DNA of 64,000 nt from Quercus robur (GCF_932294415.1 NC_065541.1:56212290-56276289); one strand, 5' to 3'; shown: positions 34,163 through 45,981, numbered from the stretch's first letter. Program-made: numbers and translations. Notes: generated from the letters alone by a model not told the origin.

Positions 34163-34999
34163 TGTTAGGTTCTAAGTACTTAGGAACTAATGTATTAAAA
34201 CTCTAATTTGTATTGTTGGCAAACTATGATCAAAACAGGTTTTTAGTCTTGTTTTAGACTTGCTCAAAGTATGTGTTTTGTATAAAGTTGGAATCGAGCT
34301 GCTGCAGAATTCATTGTGCAATTCAGTCTGGCTCGATCAATTGAGAATTAGACTCAACCGATCGAAAGTCGAGAAGAATGTTTTTTCTACAGAATTTCCA
34401 ACTCAGCCCTAAGCCCATATGATGTGTGGGGTTTTATGTTTTACCCTAGGTATAAAAGGGAAACTCTAGCCACATTTTTTATGTTGCTCTATTTTGCTGT
34501 GTGTGTGTATCTCTTGTGAGATCTGAGAGGTGGTTGCCTTCACACATGCTTAGGATTATCAAGAAGGAGATTCCATTGAGAGTTTGATGATCATTCAGTT
34601 GCTGCACTAAAGAGCTTAAAGATACAGAAGCGGGAGTGCTTGTACTTGCTGGGAATCCAAGAAAGAAGGAGTCCGTGGTCTCGGAGATGTCACGTGGTCG
34701 TGGTAGTAAGTTTTCTACATGAGGTAGCAATAGGATGTTAGTGATCTAAGTCGCTATTATAAAACTTCGATTCTTTCATAGTGGATTGAGTTTACCTTGA
34801 GGATAGCTAGGTTAAATCCTCCCCAGGTTTTTACCGGTGTGTTTTCTTGGGTCATCATATCTTTGTATTCTTTATTTTCCGTACTTTACTATGATATGAT
34901 ATATTTGTGTTAATCTAGATCTGATAATTTGATTAAGTGATCACTTGGCTAAATAATTAGGTTAATCTGATTGTGTTTTAAGGGGTCTAAAAACAAACA
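34163..34999 (+). mobile_element. Solo LTR (family A) between gag and pol
   Basis: TGTTAGGTTC to AACAAACA, with a perfect target duplication caatt at 34158-34162 and 35000-35004. Same family as 6291-7218 ('gaaagaaggagtccgtgg', 'tttaccggtgtg', 'ggggtctaaaaac'). Confidence 0.93.
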
Positions 35000-37900
35000 C
35001 AATTCCAAGATGATTGGTAAAGATTTCTATCTAGCAGACAGTGTAACAACACATACAATCCTTAAAGACAAGAAAGACTTTCAAAGCTTAATATTGATCA
35101 AAGTAAAGGTCAATACCATATCTGCTTCATCAAACATAATTGAGGGCTTGGAAGAGAAAATATTATGTTGTCGAATGGCACAAAATTTTGTATTTGTGAT
35201 GTTTTGTACTCTTCTAAAGCTAAAAGAAATTTGCTCAGCTTTAAGGATATACGTGGTAATGGTTATCATATTGAAACCAATAATGAAGGCAGTAAAGAAT
35301 ATCTTTGTATTACTTCACTAGTTTCGAGCCAAAAGCTCATATTAGAAAAACTACCTATTTTCTCTTCTAGTTTATATTATACCACAATGAGAACAATTAA
35401 AGCAACCAAAAGTGCTCTAATCCAAAGATATTTATGCTTTGACATGATCGTCTTGGACATCCGGGATCAATTATGATGCGTAGAATCATTGAAAACTCTA
35501 ATGGACACCCCTTAATGAACTGGAAAATTCTTTCACCAAGTGACCATACATGCAGTGCCTATTCTCAAGGAAAATTGATTGTTAAACCATCACCATCAAA
35601 AATTTCTTTTGAATCTCCATCTTTCTTAGAAAGAATTCAAGGTGATATATGTGGACCTATACATCCACCTTCTGGGTCATTTAGATATTTTATAGTTTTA
35701 ATAGATGCATCAACTAGATGGTCATATGTTTGTCTACTTTTTACTAGAAATGTAGCATTTTCTAAACTCCTTGCTCAAATCATTAGGTTGAGAGCACAAT
35801 TTCTTGATTATCCAATTAAGAAAATCCGTCTAGATAATGTAGGTGAATTTAAATCTCAAGCATTTAATGATTATTACATATCAATTGGAATTGATGTTGA
35901 ACACCTTGTTGCACACACGCACGCACACACACACACACACACTCAAAATGGTTTAGCTAAAGCACTTATTAAAAAACTTCAAATGATTGCTCGTCCTTTA
36001 CTAATGAAAGCTAAATTACATGTTTCTACTAGGGGACATGCCATATTACATGCTGCATCATTAGTTCACATCAAACCAACAGCTAATCATAAACACTCAC
36101 CAATGCAACTTGTTTGTGGTCAACAACCAAATATTTGTCATCTTCGTATTTTTGGTTGTGCTGTATATGTTCCTATTGCACCCCCACAGTGCGCTAACAT
36201 GGGTCCTCAATGTAGGCTTGGAATTTAACTGATGATGTTTTCACGGCATGTTTTGATGATTGTCATTTTGATGAAACTATTTTCCCACCATTAGGGGGAG
36301 AAAAGTCATTGCCTGAAGCACGACGAGAGATAACTTGGAATGATTTGGCGTTATGCCATCTTAATCCTCGTACAAAGTAATGTAAACATGAAGTTCAAAG
36401 GATCATTCATTTGCAAGGTATTGCAAATCAATTACCAGATGTATTCACTAACAATAAGAAAATTGTAAAATCTCACATTCTAGCTGCTAATATTTCAACA
36501 AGGATTGAAATCCCAAAAAAAAATCAATTAAAATAGCAACAAATGAATCTAAACCATGCTTGAAGCGTGGGAGACCTGTTGGTGCTAAAGATAAAATTCC
36601 TTGAAAGAGGAAAATATAGGAAAATCAAGTTGCAACCCCTGAAGTGGCTATACCCATGAAACAAGCAACAGAAAGAATTGATCTATCCGAAATTCATAAA
36701 CGAAAATCTCCTAAAAATGAACCTTCTAAAAAGGATCCTCCTAAAGAGGAGTCCCCTGAAGGATTATCCTCTAAAGAGGATGAGGTACCTGAAAATAATG
36801 AGATCTCAAATACATTATGTGAGTACAAGAGAATATATAGGATAGAAATAAAATAGTTGTCGACAACATATTTTCATTTAAAATTGCCCTTAACATTATC
36901 GGAAGTAGTGATCGTGAAATAGAACCACAATCTGTTGAAGAATGTCGATGTAGAAATGATTGGCCAAAGTGGTTAGAGGCAATTCAGGAAAAATTGAATT
37001 CACTTGTAAAATGTGAAGTATTTAGGCCTTTAGACCAAACACCTAAGGACGTAATGCCTATAAGATATAAATGGGTATTTGTACGAAAATGTAATGAGAA
37101 AAATGAAATTATGAGGTACAAAGCGCGACTTGTAGCACAAAGTTTCTCATAAAGACCTTGCATTGATTATAATGAAACATATGCTCCTGTAATAGATGCA
37201 ATCACATTCAGATTTCCATTTAGCTTGGTAGTAACAAAAAATTTAGATATGTGTTTAATGGATGTGATCATAGCATATCTATATGGATCATTAGATAGTG
37301 ATATATACATGAAAATCCCTGAAGGATATAAAGTGCCCGATGCACATAATTCCACATCCCAAAATATATATTCTATCAAGCTACAAAGGTCTTTATATAG
37401 GTTAAAGCAATTCGAACGCATGTGGTACAATCGCCTCAGTGAATATTTTTTGAAAGAAGGATTTAAGAATAATCCAATTTGTCCATGCTTTTTCATTAAA
37501 AGATCAAATTTTGAATTTGCTATTATTGCGGTATATGTTGATGATTTAAATCTTGTGGGGACTCCAGAAGAGCTCACAAAAGTCAAAAATTATTTAAAGA
37601 CTGAGTTTGAAATGAAAGAACTCGGCAAGACAAAATTTTGTCTCGCGCCACAAATTGAACATCTTCCAAATGGAATTCTTGTTCACCAAACAACATACAC
37701 AAAAAAGGTCCTAAAGCAAGTCCTCATGGATAATGCTCGTCCTTTAAGCACTCCAATGGTGAATAGGTCACTTGATGTCAAAAAGGACCCTTTTTGTCCT
37801 CAAGAAGACAATGAAGAAATTCTAGGGCCTCAAGTACCATACCTTAGTGCAATTGGTGCCCTGATGTATCTTGCAAATTGCACACAACCTGACATAGCAT

Positions 37901-38492
37901 TTTTAGTAAATTTACTGGCAAGATATAGTTCTGCACCTACTCGAAGACATTGTAATGGAATCAAGCATGTCTTACACTACCTACATGGAACTACTGACTT
38001 GGGATTATTTTACCCCAAGGGATCAAATCTACAGTTGATTGAGTATGCAGATGCAGGATATCTTTCTGATCCACATAAAGACCGATCATAGACAGGATAT
38101 TTATTCATTTGTGGCAACACTGCTATATCATGGAGATCTGTCAAAAAAACATTATCAGCTACCTCCTCAAATCACTCAGAAATTATTGCAATCCATGAAG
38201 CAAGTCGTGAATGCATTTGGCTAAGATCAATAATCCAACATATATGAGAAAATTGTGGCTTATCATCAATTAAAGATAGTCCCACAATTCTATATGAAGA
38301 TAATGCTGCTTGTATCGCTCAAATCAGAGGTGGTTCTATCAAAGGTGACAGAACCAAGCATATTTCACAAAAATTCTTTTATACACATGAGCTTCAGAAG
38401 AACGGTGAAATTGATATCAAGCAAATACAATCAAGTGAAAATTCGGCAGATATATTCACCAAGTCCTTACCAATTGCAACATTTAATAAAAT
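35000..38492 (+). pseudogene. Copia pol: protease, integrase, RT and RNase H remnants
   Basis: The order is that of Ty1/Copia. Protease start: DFYLADSVTTHTILKD (near 35024). Integrase core: FLERIQGDICGPIHP, IRLDNVGEFKSQAFNDYY and QNGLAK, where the family's catalytic Glu (QNGLAE) is Lys. RT: VRKCNEKNEIMRYKARLVAQ (near 37080), DVIIAYLYGSLDSDIYMKIP and the YVDD box near 37535. RNase H: SWRSVKKTLSATSSNHSEI and KHISQKFFYTHELQ, ending at FNK where a solo LTR interrupts. Frame breaks lie near 35460, 36228-36900, 37150, 38090 and 38245. A (CA)n expansion sits in the integrase at 35912-35942. Confidence 0.92.
35912..35942. repeat. (CA)n microsatellite inside integrase
   Basis: A cacacgcacgcacacaca-type tract encodes alternating His/Thr/Ala between VAH and TQNG. 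It keeps the frame. Confidence 0.9.
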
Positions 38493-39540
38493 TGAAAGCT
38501 TGAAATGTGTGAAAACACAAGAGCTTGTTTAGACCCCCAATTCAAATTACGACTTGATGGATTTTACACTAACTTAATACTAAGTGCGGAATAGTGTAAA
38601 CGCAAGCAAACAAACAAGAGAGCTACTCTAATTCATATTTAAAGCAACACAACAGTAAAATGAAATGAACAAGAGTAGGGAAGAGAGATACAAACACAGA
38701 TAACATCGAGACGTGTTATCGAAGTGGAAACCGAAGAACTCGGCGAAAAACCTCTCCGCCGCCCTCCAAGCGGTAATTGATCCATTAGACAATCAGTTGG
38801 GATACATGGGTTAGCAAGAGACCCTCCAAGCCTAATCTACCCGATGTACCTAAGCCCTCCAAACTCCTACTCCAACAAGGCTTCAAGGAACCGTGTCTTA
38901 TCTAGCTCTCCAGATCCCGCAACAAGCTCCATGTTGCATCTGCCAACCTTGGCATCTTCCAATGCTTCCCAACAACACCAAAAACACTCACTACACTCTA
39001 AAAAGGTGTGGATTGTGTTTGGGTACAGATCTCCTCTCAAGGTATGATAATGGGAGAGGGAAGGAGAAGAGGTTACAATTAATTCTCACTAAGGATGAGT
39101 AGCTCTCTCTAAAAAAGATGGGTGTGTGTGTTGTAGAAAACTTATCTAGGGTTTTTCTCTCTGAATGGCCTTTCTTACATTTGTGGGTAATGAGGGTATA
39201 TATAGTATGGGTGAAGGGTAAGTAATTCACACATAAAAATCCTCTAGGCAAAATGTTTCGCGACTGTTTCGCGGGAAGGCCTTACCCGCGAGACACTCAC
39301 GAAAATGACAACCTAGTACGACTCTTCAGCTTCCAGTCATGTGCTCCTCACATGCTCTTTTGCGGCTTAGCTTCTCGCGAGCTTCTCACGAAATCCACTA
39401 ATTCTTCATTTAAGCTTGAGTCTTCACCAACTTAATACTAAACCCAATACAATAAAATCCCACAAAATTAGAGCAATTACAACACTTTTTGTCATGGAAT
39501 AAAGCCAACATAAAACATAGTTGTAAATCACAACTTTACA
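38493..39540 (-). mobile_element. Solo LTR (family B) inside RNase H
   Basis: TGAAAGCTTG to CTTTACA with the perfect duplication aaaat at 38488-38492 and 39541-39545. The pol frame resumes right after as MVNNIGMSRLKDL, the family's C-terminus. On the minus strand a TATA-like CTATATATA near 39198-39206 is followed by an 'aaaccctagataag' leader, so the LTR is read as reversed. It is 1048 bp and carries no coding region. Confidence 0.9.
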
Positions 39541-39829
39541 AAAATGGTGAACAACATTGGCATGAGTCGACTTAAAGATCTTCCACGTGTTCATGAGAGG
39601 GAGTAAAAGTTTAACTTGACATGTGCTGATTGTACTTTTTTTTTTCACTTAGGTTTTTTTCCCACTGGATTTTCCTTTGCAAGGTTTTAATGAGGCAATC
39701 CAAAGGCACTTGAAGGTTCACAAGAATACCGTACTCTTTTTCCTTTGCTAATGGTTTTTCCCCACTGGGTTTTTCCTTGGTAAGGTTTTAATGAGGCATA
39801 TTCTTAGCAAGTGGTCATCCAAAGGGGGG
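39541..39829 (+). pseudogene. Copia pol C-terminus, 3' UTR and polypurine tract
   Basis: MVNNIGMSRLKDLPRVHERE ends at a TAA at 39604-39606. Beyond it are two copies of a 'tttttccttgg/aaggttttaatgaggca' type segment (near 39672-39695 and 39768-39800), usual for this 3' UTR, and the purine tract AAAGGGGGG just before the 3' LTR. Confidence 0.88.
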
Positions 39830-40024
39830 TGTTGAAAACTGAGATAAGTTTGCTGGTTGGATTTTACTGTAGTGATAAGATTGCTAGCTAGATTTTGATA
39901 AGTTGCGGCCTTTAGCAGTTGTGTAATTCGGCCTTGAATTACCACAATAGCTTCCAATCAAAATATTCTACTTTACCTATTCTCTTCAGACCAACCGACT
40001 TTACATTACTATATATATAGTATG

Positions 40025-40938
40025 TGTTGGTGAAAACACAATAATAATGAAAATAACACAACAAGAAACTGAATAATACTCTGAATATTATTAATTTAAA
40101 GAGAAAAATTACATAACACTATTTAGACTGAGGCACAGCACTTGTTCTCTTTAAGGAGATTCAAGCCCTTGGTTGGCTAAACTTTGTAACCGATGCAAAC
40201 ATTCTCTGACTTGTCTCCCCCAAGATACAATAGCCCAACAAGTGTCATATGGCTAGAACAACCTCTACACAAAGTGTTCAAGCCCAAAACTCCACCAGAA
40301 AGAACACCCTTCTTTGCCAAGAACCCTTCTAATTTTTTAGTGTATATTGTAGTAACTTGGATTGGATCTGAATGAGTCTATTTATAGGCTCAATGGGCCT
40401 CACGAAATTACTACCCAAATGAATCTGATTAATTAGGTCCATTATTCTGATGTAGTGGGTGTTACAAGATTAATTACTAGATATTAATCTGATGGGATGG
40501 AGTTACACAATTAATGGTGAGATAAGGAGTTTCTGAAGAATGGAAAGGCCCAAAAGGATAGTCTATTAAGTGGGTTAATGACTCTTCATTTTCCATAATA
40601 AAAATGGAGTATTAATTCGGGCCATTTACCCACGAACGGATATAGTAATTATTTTTAATGGGCTATCAAGTAGGAGGATCAAAGAGCCTGATTCATTTCC
40701 ATTTTTGACACCTCCACCCTTCACCTCCTCCTTGCGCACGTATCTAGCCCAATATCTGAATCAATTCATATTGGCCCATTAATTACCACAATTAAAAAGA
40801 ACAAAATAGTTCTCTCCTTTTGAATGTAGGATTAAACATTTTCACTAACTCCTCATCTTCCATATTCACTCCCACATCTTTACATTTATGTTGTAATATT
40901 TATTCATTTTAATTGATTAATATTAAAATACTCCAACA
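40025..40938 (-). mobile_element. Solo LTR (family C) inside the 3' LTR
   Basis: It starts TGTTGGTGAA and ends CTCCAACA, so its ends are inverted TGTTGG/CCAACA. The perfect duplication gtatg lies at 40020-40024 and 40939-40943. On the minus strand CCTATAAATAGACTC near 40375-40390 is a good TATA box, so the LTR is reversed. 914 bp, non-coding. Confidence 0.93.
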
Positions 40939-41053
40939 GTATGTAGTTGCAAAGAATAGGTAGGTACAGATTGTATCAAAAGAAAAGAATCACTTGTACT
41001 ACAACAAACAGCAATAATAAAGTGGATGACCACTTATGTATAAAATCCTATAT

Positions 41054-41217
41054 ACTTTTTTTTTTTAGAGAGTTTTCAATCTATAGCGTCCGATCCTGAT
41101 GATAGCTCTTTATCATCAAACCAAAACACCAATTAGTTTTTAATGTAGGTGGAGATTGAACCCCAGATCTCTTATTCAATCATTAGAGAGTTTACCAGTT
41201 GAGCTAACTGAAACCCA
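41054..41217 (-). mobile_element. tRNA-derived SINE
   Basis: On the minus strand it starts TGGGTTTCAGTTAGCTCAAC. It carries a pol III box A (TAGCTCAACTGG, about 41196-41207) and box B (GGTTCAATCTC, about 41150-41160) and ends in an A-rich tail (T-run at 41056-41066 on plus). A perfect 15-bp target duplication (tataaaatcctatat) lies at 41039-41053 and 41218-41232. The body is 164 bp. It is a mobile element, not a tRNA gene. Confidence 0.93.
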
Positions 41218-41247
41218 TATAAAATCCTATATGCAGTTACTCTAGTG

Positions 41248-41288
<41 letters not shown>

Positions 41289-41296
41289 ACAATAAA

Positions 41297-41733
41297 AGCC
41301 TTATAACCTTACTAAACAAGCAAAAAAGACCACCACACAAAAAAAAAAAAAAAATGACATGAAATTACAAGAAGTCAAGAACCACAATTAAAGTTCCATA
41401 GTCGCCATTAATGGATGGAAAAAGGGGAGGATATGAGCGAAGTGAGTGGAAATTTTTGTGAGGGAAAAAAAATAGCTCACACATTTATTCTTCATGTCCT
41501 AATGGACCCAAGCTCATTATTACCATATTTTTTGCTGAGCTCATTGTTACCTTCAGTCCACCTAGACACCATTTGCATTTGCGGGAGTAATTCTAGTACT
41601 ATATAAAAAGTCACAATTATTTTACGTGATGGTGACATACCGTGATTACTTGTTTGACACTTTTACATGGACCCACATTTTTTTCTCCATCACTCACAAT
41701 TTGTTACATGAACAATTGTGAAAAAATTGTTAT
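41297..41733. other. Intergenic DNA, likely 3' flank of a lost transporter copy
   Basis: The 'aaccacaattaaagttcca' segment at 41380-41398 resembles the 3' flank of copy 1 (about 3518-3535), and 'gaagtgagtggaaattttt' resembles 45070-45090. With the relic at 44005-44066, this suggests one gene remnant split by the solo LTR at 41734-43982. No ORF is credible. Confidence 0.5.
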
Positions 41734-43982
41734 TGTGAGAGTCCGAGAAAATTGGGTGCTCTCAAAAAAGAGATTTGGGTACTTGTTAGGGCACCTCTCT
41801 TTTGGGTAGTAGTGTGGAGTTGTCACTTATTTTTTATACAAAAAAATAAGAAAAAATAAATACAAATTACATGATCAAAATATTTTGAATGTCATTGATT
41901 AAATAAAGACAAGTACAATTTTGGTAAATTAAACCTTACAAGGCTTTGGGTCCTAGTTACAATCTATGCAAAAGGATACAAAACTTTGGTCCTAGTTACA
42001 ATCTACCCAAGATTAAATAGACAAAACACTAATCTACCTATCCAAAAACCCTAAGCTCGGGGGTTAGGTTACAGAATGGGAAGGTGTTAGGCACCCATTC
42101 TGCCAAGACAGAGTTTGGTCTTCTAGACTCTAATGACCAATATACCCTTTTTGCATGATGTTAAATGATATGTTCAACACACATGACGCACACTTGAGAA
42201 AATTAATTTAAATAAATTTACCTTATGGATGTGTCCTCTTTTTCAAGAAAATTCATATCTATTTTGTAAATAAATAAAAATTGGATTTGTAAAGAAAATC
42301 ATATCTGTTTTTATGTAAAAGAAAGAATAAGATTTTAGTTAAAAAGTATCAGATCTATTTTGTGTAAAGTTAAAAAAAAAAAAAAAAAAAAAAAAGTGAT
42401 TTATCAAGAAAAAAAAAATTATGTTAAAGAAATATAAAAAAAAAATTGAAAGAGGATCCACATTCATGAGATAAATTTATTATACATACATCATATAGTT
42501 AAAAAAAAAAAAAAGACAAGACTTCAACCTAACTTTCAATTCCTTCTTTTAAATTTCAAACTCTGCAATTTTGTAACAAATAAAACTTTTTCTAAAAAAA
42601 AAAAAAAAGATCTATATTTAATGAAAATACAGATCAGTTTTTGTGTTAAAAAAATTCAAAACTGTATTTAATGAAAAAACAGATCAGTTTTTGTGTTAAA
42701 AAAAAAATCAAATTTGAAAAATACAGATCAGTTTTGCATTAAAAAAAAAAAAAAAAAAAAAAGCAGATATGAAAAATACATATCAGTTTTTTGAGTCTTT
42801 TAAGAAAAAAAAATAGATCTAAAAAGTACAGATCAGTTTTTAAATTTCATAAAAGAATTTTGTTAGCCATTGCAGATTTTGAAACTTAAGAAAAAGAGTT
42901 ACAATAAACAATCACCTAAGCACATGTTAAAGAAAATTCTAGCAATGTATTTAAGCATGGTAACCATATCAAAAACAAAACATAATAAAAAATATGCTAA
43001 ACATATTCATGCATCAAACAGTAACCAAAATTAATGAAAGAAGAAAAACAGAAAACCTCTTGCATGAGCGTGCTCTTCTAATGAAAGAATATTTTAGGAT
43101 TCAAAGAAATTTGTTCACCTCTTTGAAGCCTAAAATACTTAACTTACAAAAAAGAAGTTCCTAAAGCAAAAGCCTTCAGAACATCTTTAACATAAGGGGA
43201 ATTGAAAAGTTAAAAGAGAAAAGCCCTTAATTCTGATATGTTTCCTCTATTTATAGAGGTTAGGATGCTTCAATGAGATCAAATACGAATTGGGACACGC
43301 CCTTATCTCTAAAAAATTGTAAAAGATAGGTCTTATCTCAATCAGGGAGTCCCCGAGCGGTGCCAACAATTTGGGCCAATCGACACTTAGGGAGTGTCGA
43401 ATGGCCCTCTTAGGTGCCAAGCTTGTGTTTGAGTTTTGGCCCATTTTGGACTCCTTTTTTGAGGATTTTTTAGCCAAGAATTGTACTTAGACGCATTTTA
43501 ATCTGTATTCTAAAAATAAATCTTTTTTTTTGGATATTTAGGTCTTTAAAGTGATGATTATCTTGTAGATAAATATTCCAAAAAGTCTTGATTATCCACA
43601 ACTTTTTTGTTATCTGATTATCCACTTTATTCCCATGCAAGCAAGTCTATTTTTGACACTAACCAACAACTAATCACAAAATAATTTAATTAATTTTAAT
43701 TGTCTAACCAATCAGAATTAATTTAATTAATCATGTGTGGTCGGTTCCACCCAAACAAAATGCATGCAAATCGTACAAACTTGATCATGTAATATCTTTC
43801 AATCTGACGGTCCGATTTGGAAATCGGACACACCATCGCAACCATCAGAACCTCAAGATCATTTTTATGATATGCAATGAATGAATTAATGCATATAATG
43901 CAACTCTAAATATCGGGTATATGAATGGTCACTCTAACCATCTTCCTTGATTAAATTATGAGTGCAAAATCAAGTGTTTACA
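41734..43982 (-). mobile_element. Large solo LTR (family D), 2.2 kb
   Basis: TGTGAGAGTCCGAG to AGTGTTTACA with the perfect duplication gttat at 41729-41733 and 43983-43987. 'ggaaggtgttaggcaccca' near 42080 is a segment I associate with LTRs of large Ty3-type elements. On the minus strand CTCTATAAATAGAGG near 43246-43258 is a TATA box, so it is reversed. The inner region 42600-42850 holds four diverged repeats around 'acagatcagttttt' with A-runs. No coding region. Confidence 0.88.
42600..42850. repeat. Short diverged tandem repeats in solo LTR D
   Basis: Four copies of an ACAGATCAGTTTTT core (about 42631, 42680, 42724 and 42828, plus a variant at 42779), each followed by an A-rich run, spaced about 45-55 bp. 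Confidence 0.75.
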
Positions 43983-44004
43983 GTTATTATTCATGTGTCC
44001 TAGA

Positions 44005-44066
44005 AGTTTTGCCATCTCCAGCCATCACGGTTTTAGTTTGAGCCACATTCTCATTTTAACTTAACT
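44005..44066 (-). pseudogene. Relic of an NFD4-like transporter (C-terminus)
   Basis: The reverse strand reads NENVAQTKTVMAGDGKT, matching NENQAQTKTVIAGDGAQ near the C-terminus of copy 2 (51770-51835). The plus strand shows 'ccatctccagc.atcacggtttt' in both. Outside this ~60 bp the match fades. It is the tail of another lost copy, oriented like the intact genes. Confidence 0.82.
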
Positions 44067-45323
44067 CGATCCATAAGTATATGTTTGGGATGCACTTAAA
44101 TTGCTGAAAAACTACCAACTTATTGCTTATTACTTTTAAATGTTCAAAATACTTTTTTGGATCCTGTTCCGATTTGCCTATTGAAATGGAAAATTTTGGC
44201 ACCTGTCTATTTTGGCATACCATTTCGTGGTTACCACTAAAGTTTCACACATACCTAAGTTTGCATCACATGATATTATACCATGTTAGACTATTAATTC
44301 AAAATCAAATAGTGCACATACTTAATATCATCATTAGATAATATAAGTATAAAAAATGTCATATATAAGTATATTAATGAAGAAAAAAACAAGTAAAAAA
44401 TAATGAGTGAAGTAAACAAGAAAAGCACGTTGTTAAAGGAAGATAATAGTAAAATGTCATATGTAAGTAAAATAATAAAAGTTTCTTAAAAAAAGGTTTA
44501 AGTAAAAAATAATGATTTGTTCACATACCAGTCAAAATCTCAATACCTAGTAGAATTTAGTGGAATGGAGTGAAATAGACTAGAATTTGGAACAAGATAG
44601 AATAGAAAGGTGAATCATACCAGTAGCCAGTTAACTAATTGGAATGGAAAATTCAGACATTTCTAAGTAGAATAAAATGGAATTTATAACTATTTTTACT
44701 GTTTGCAGGTCCCATGGGTCTTGCAAAGTAGAAATTTTTTTGGCTTAAAGTGAGCTTAATTGCTCAACCGGCTTGGCACATTTTAAGAGTCTTACTATAA
44801 CTTTTTGTTCAAAAAGTGAGGTAAAGTTGATTGTTTGTGGGTCATATGTTATAGATTTTGTACAAATGATAATTAATTTTTAATTATTGTGGGTTCTACT
44901 CTACTTTTTTTGCTACAATACTTTCAACAACAAAAAACAATCAACTTATTTTATTTAGTTTTTATTTTTTATTTACAATATTTTCAATGGTAGAAAACTA
45001 AACAAATTATTCCCAAACTAACCATAATTGTCACTCTTATAAAACTCCATCTCCTGCCAAGGAGGATATGGTGAAGTGAGTGAAAATTTATGTAAAATTC
45101 ATTTTATTTCCACATATTTTTTTTGTCTTTGAAATTTGGGGAATTGCTTCTCATAGATGCTTTGCCAAAACAAAGAAAATCACATTAGTTCCAAAAAGCA
45201 TGGTTTCAAAATTTTACCAAAGGTCTCATTCCATCTCAAATGACATTTTGAAAATGCCATCATGACTTTTTGTCCATAAACACTAAACCAAACGGGCACT
45301 AAAGCACATCCAAAATCCAAATG
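44067..45323. other. Intergenic AT-rich DNA
   Basis: No gene or complete element seen. The segment near 45058-45095 resembles 31540-31580 and 41430-41460 (a shared flank segment of the cluster). The short ORF at 44123-44341 shows no family features. Confidence 0.5.
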
Positions 45324-45328
45324 CATAC

Positions 45329-45970
45329 TGTGGGGCCCAATAATTTATGGGCCAGGCCCACTTATTCATGGGGAGTCCTAAGGCCCAAGCCGAAGAAGGC
45401 TATAGTCCAAACTCAACAATGTAAAGCACAAAATGGCCCGGAGAAGCAGCCGAGGACAGTCCAGTCCTCGGCTGACCCAAAGCTCCACCGAGAAGAGGGG
45501 CAAAAACGGCATAGGGACAAACTTGAAAGAAAATCTAAAATATCTAGGAAATGCTGCCCTTACTACCTTCCCCATACACGGCTCTGCACCTAACAGAGCC
45601 GTATTCTTCAGCTTTATCAACCACTCCCAACGACTTTGGTCTTGGACTGACGGGACAAGTATCAGTCTTGGAAAGGTCGACCCTACACGTGGACGAAGGA
45701 AAGCGAACGCAGGCTAGTATAAAAGAAAAAATAAGTAATCTGGAGAGGGGACTGGAAAAAATGGCCAAAAAAGGAGGGCCTCCCAGTCTACCTCCTGGAG
45801 TCCGACTCCAGGGGTGAAAACACCTTAAACATGTATGAACACCACAAAAACCCACCGCCGGGTAACCGAGGCCTAGCCTTTCAAACCCACTCTCTACAAA
45901 TGATATTGTCTGGGCCTTTTTACGTGCGAACCCAACACTGTTGTGGTTCGTTGCGTATCATGTCCTTACA
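45329..45970 (+). repeat. 5' LTR of LARD-like element
   Basis: TGTGGGGCCCAATAATT to TGTCCTTACA. It is GC-richer than its surroundings. Short ORFs inside it on both strands also occur in the 3' LTR and are not genes. Confidence 0.94.
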
Positions 45971-45972
45971 AT

Positions 45973-45981
45973 TGGCGCCGT
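45973..45981 (+). other. Primer-binding site, tRNA-Asp type
   Basis: TGGCGCCGT two bases after the LTR fits the 3' end of plant tRNA-Asp (ending ACGGCGCCA). Frequent in plant Ty3-type elements. Confidence 0.85.

Larger units (their letters stand above)
31923..41291 (+). mobile_element. Near-complete but dead Ty1/Copia retrotransposon
   Basis: 5' LTR 31923-32268, primer site, gag, protease-integrase-RT-RNase H remnants, polypurine tract (AAAGGGGGG at 39821-39829) and 3' LTR 39830-41291. The target duplication ataaa is intact (31918-31922 and 41292-41296). Four later insertions are recognised, each with its own duplication: 34163-34999, 38493-39540, 40025-40938 and 41054-41217. Without them the element is about 6.4 kb. 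I count about 10 differences in the first ~110 bp between the LTRs, so it is fairly old. Confidence 0.95.
39830..41291 (+). repeat. 3' LTR of Copia element, interrupted twice
   Basis: TGTTGAAAACTGAG to TATAACA. It matches the 5' LTR after removal of 40025-40938 and 41054-41217. An (ATT)n tract (about 41247-41283) has expanded near its end. Confidence 0.93.

Noticed and set aside
38520..39400. Solo LTR starting at TGTTTAGACCCC (38526)
   Set aside because: No duplication supports that start. The boundary at 38493 with aaaat on both sides and the resumed pol frame is better.
39247..39435. 60-codon ORF starting MFRDCFAGRPYPRDT
   Set aside because: It lies wholly inside a solo LTR and shows no protein features.
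41054..41217. tRNA gene on the minus strand
   Set aside because: It has box A and box B but no good cloverleaf, and it has an A-tail and a 15-bp target duplication, so it is a SINE.
45378..45855. Overlapping ORFs of 80-103 codons in the LTR
   Set aside because: The same ORFs recur in the other LTR (50744-51134), and no known protein features are seen.
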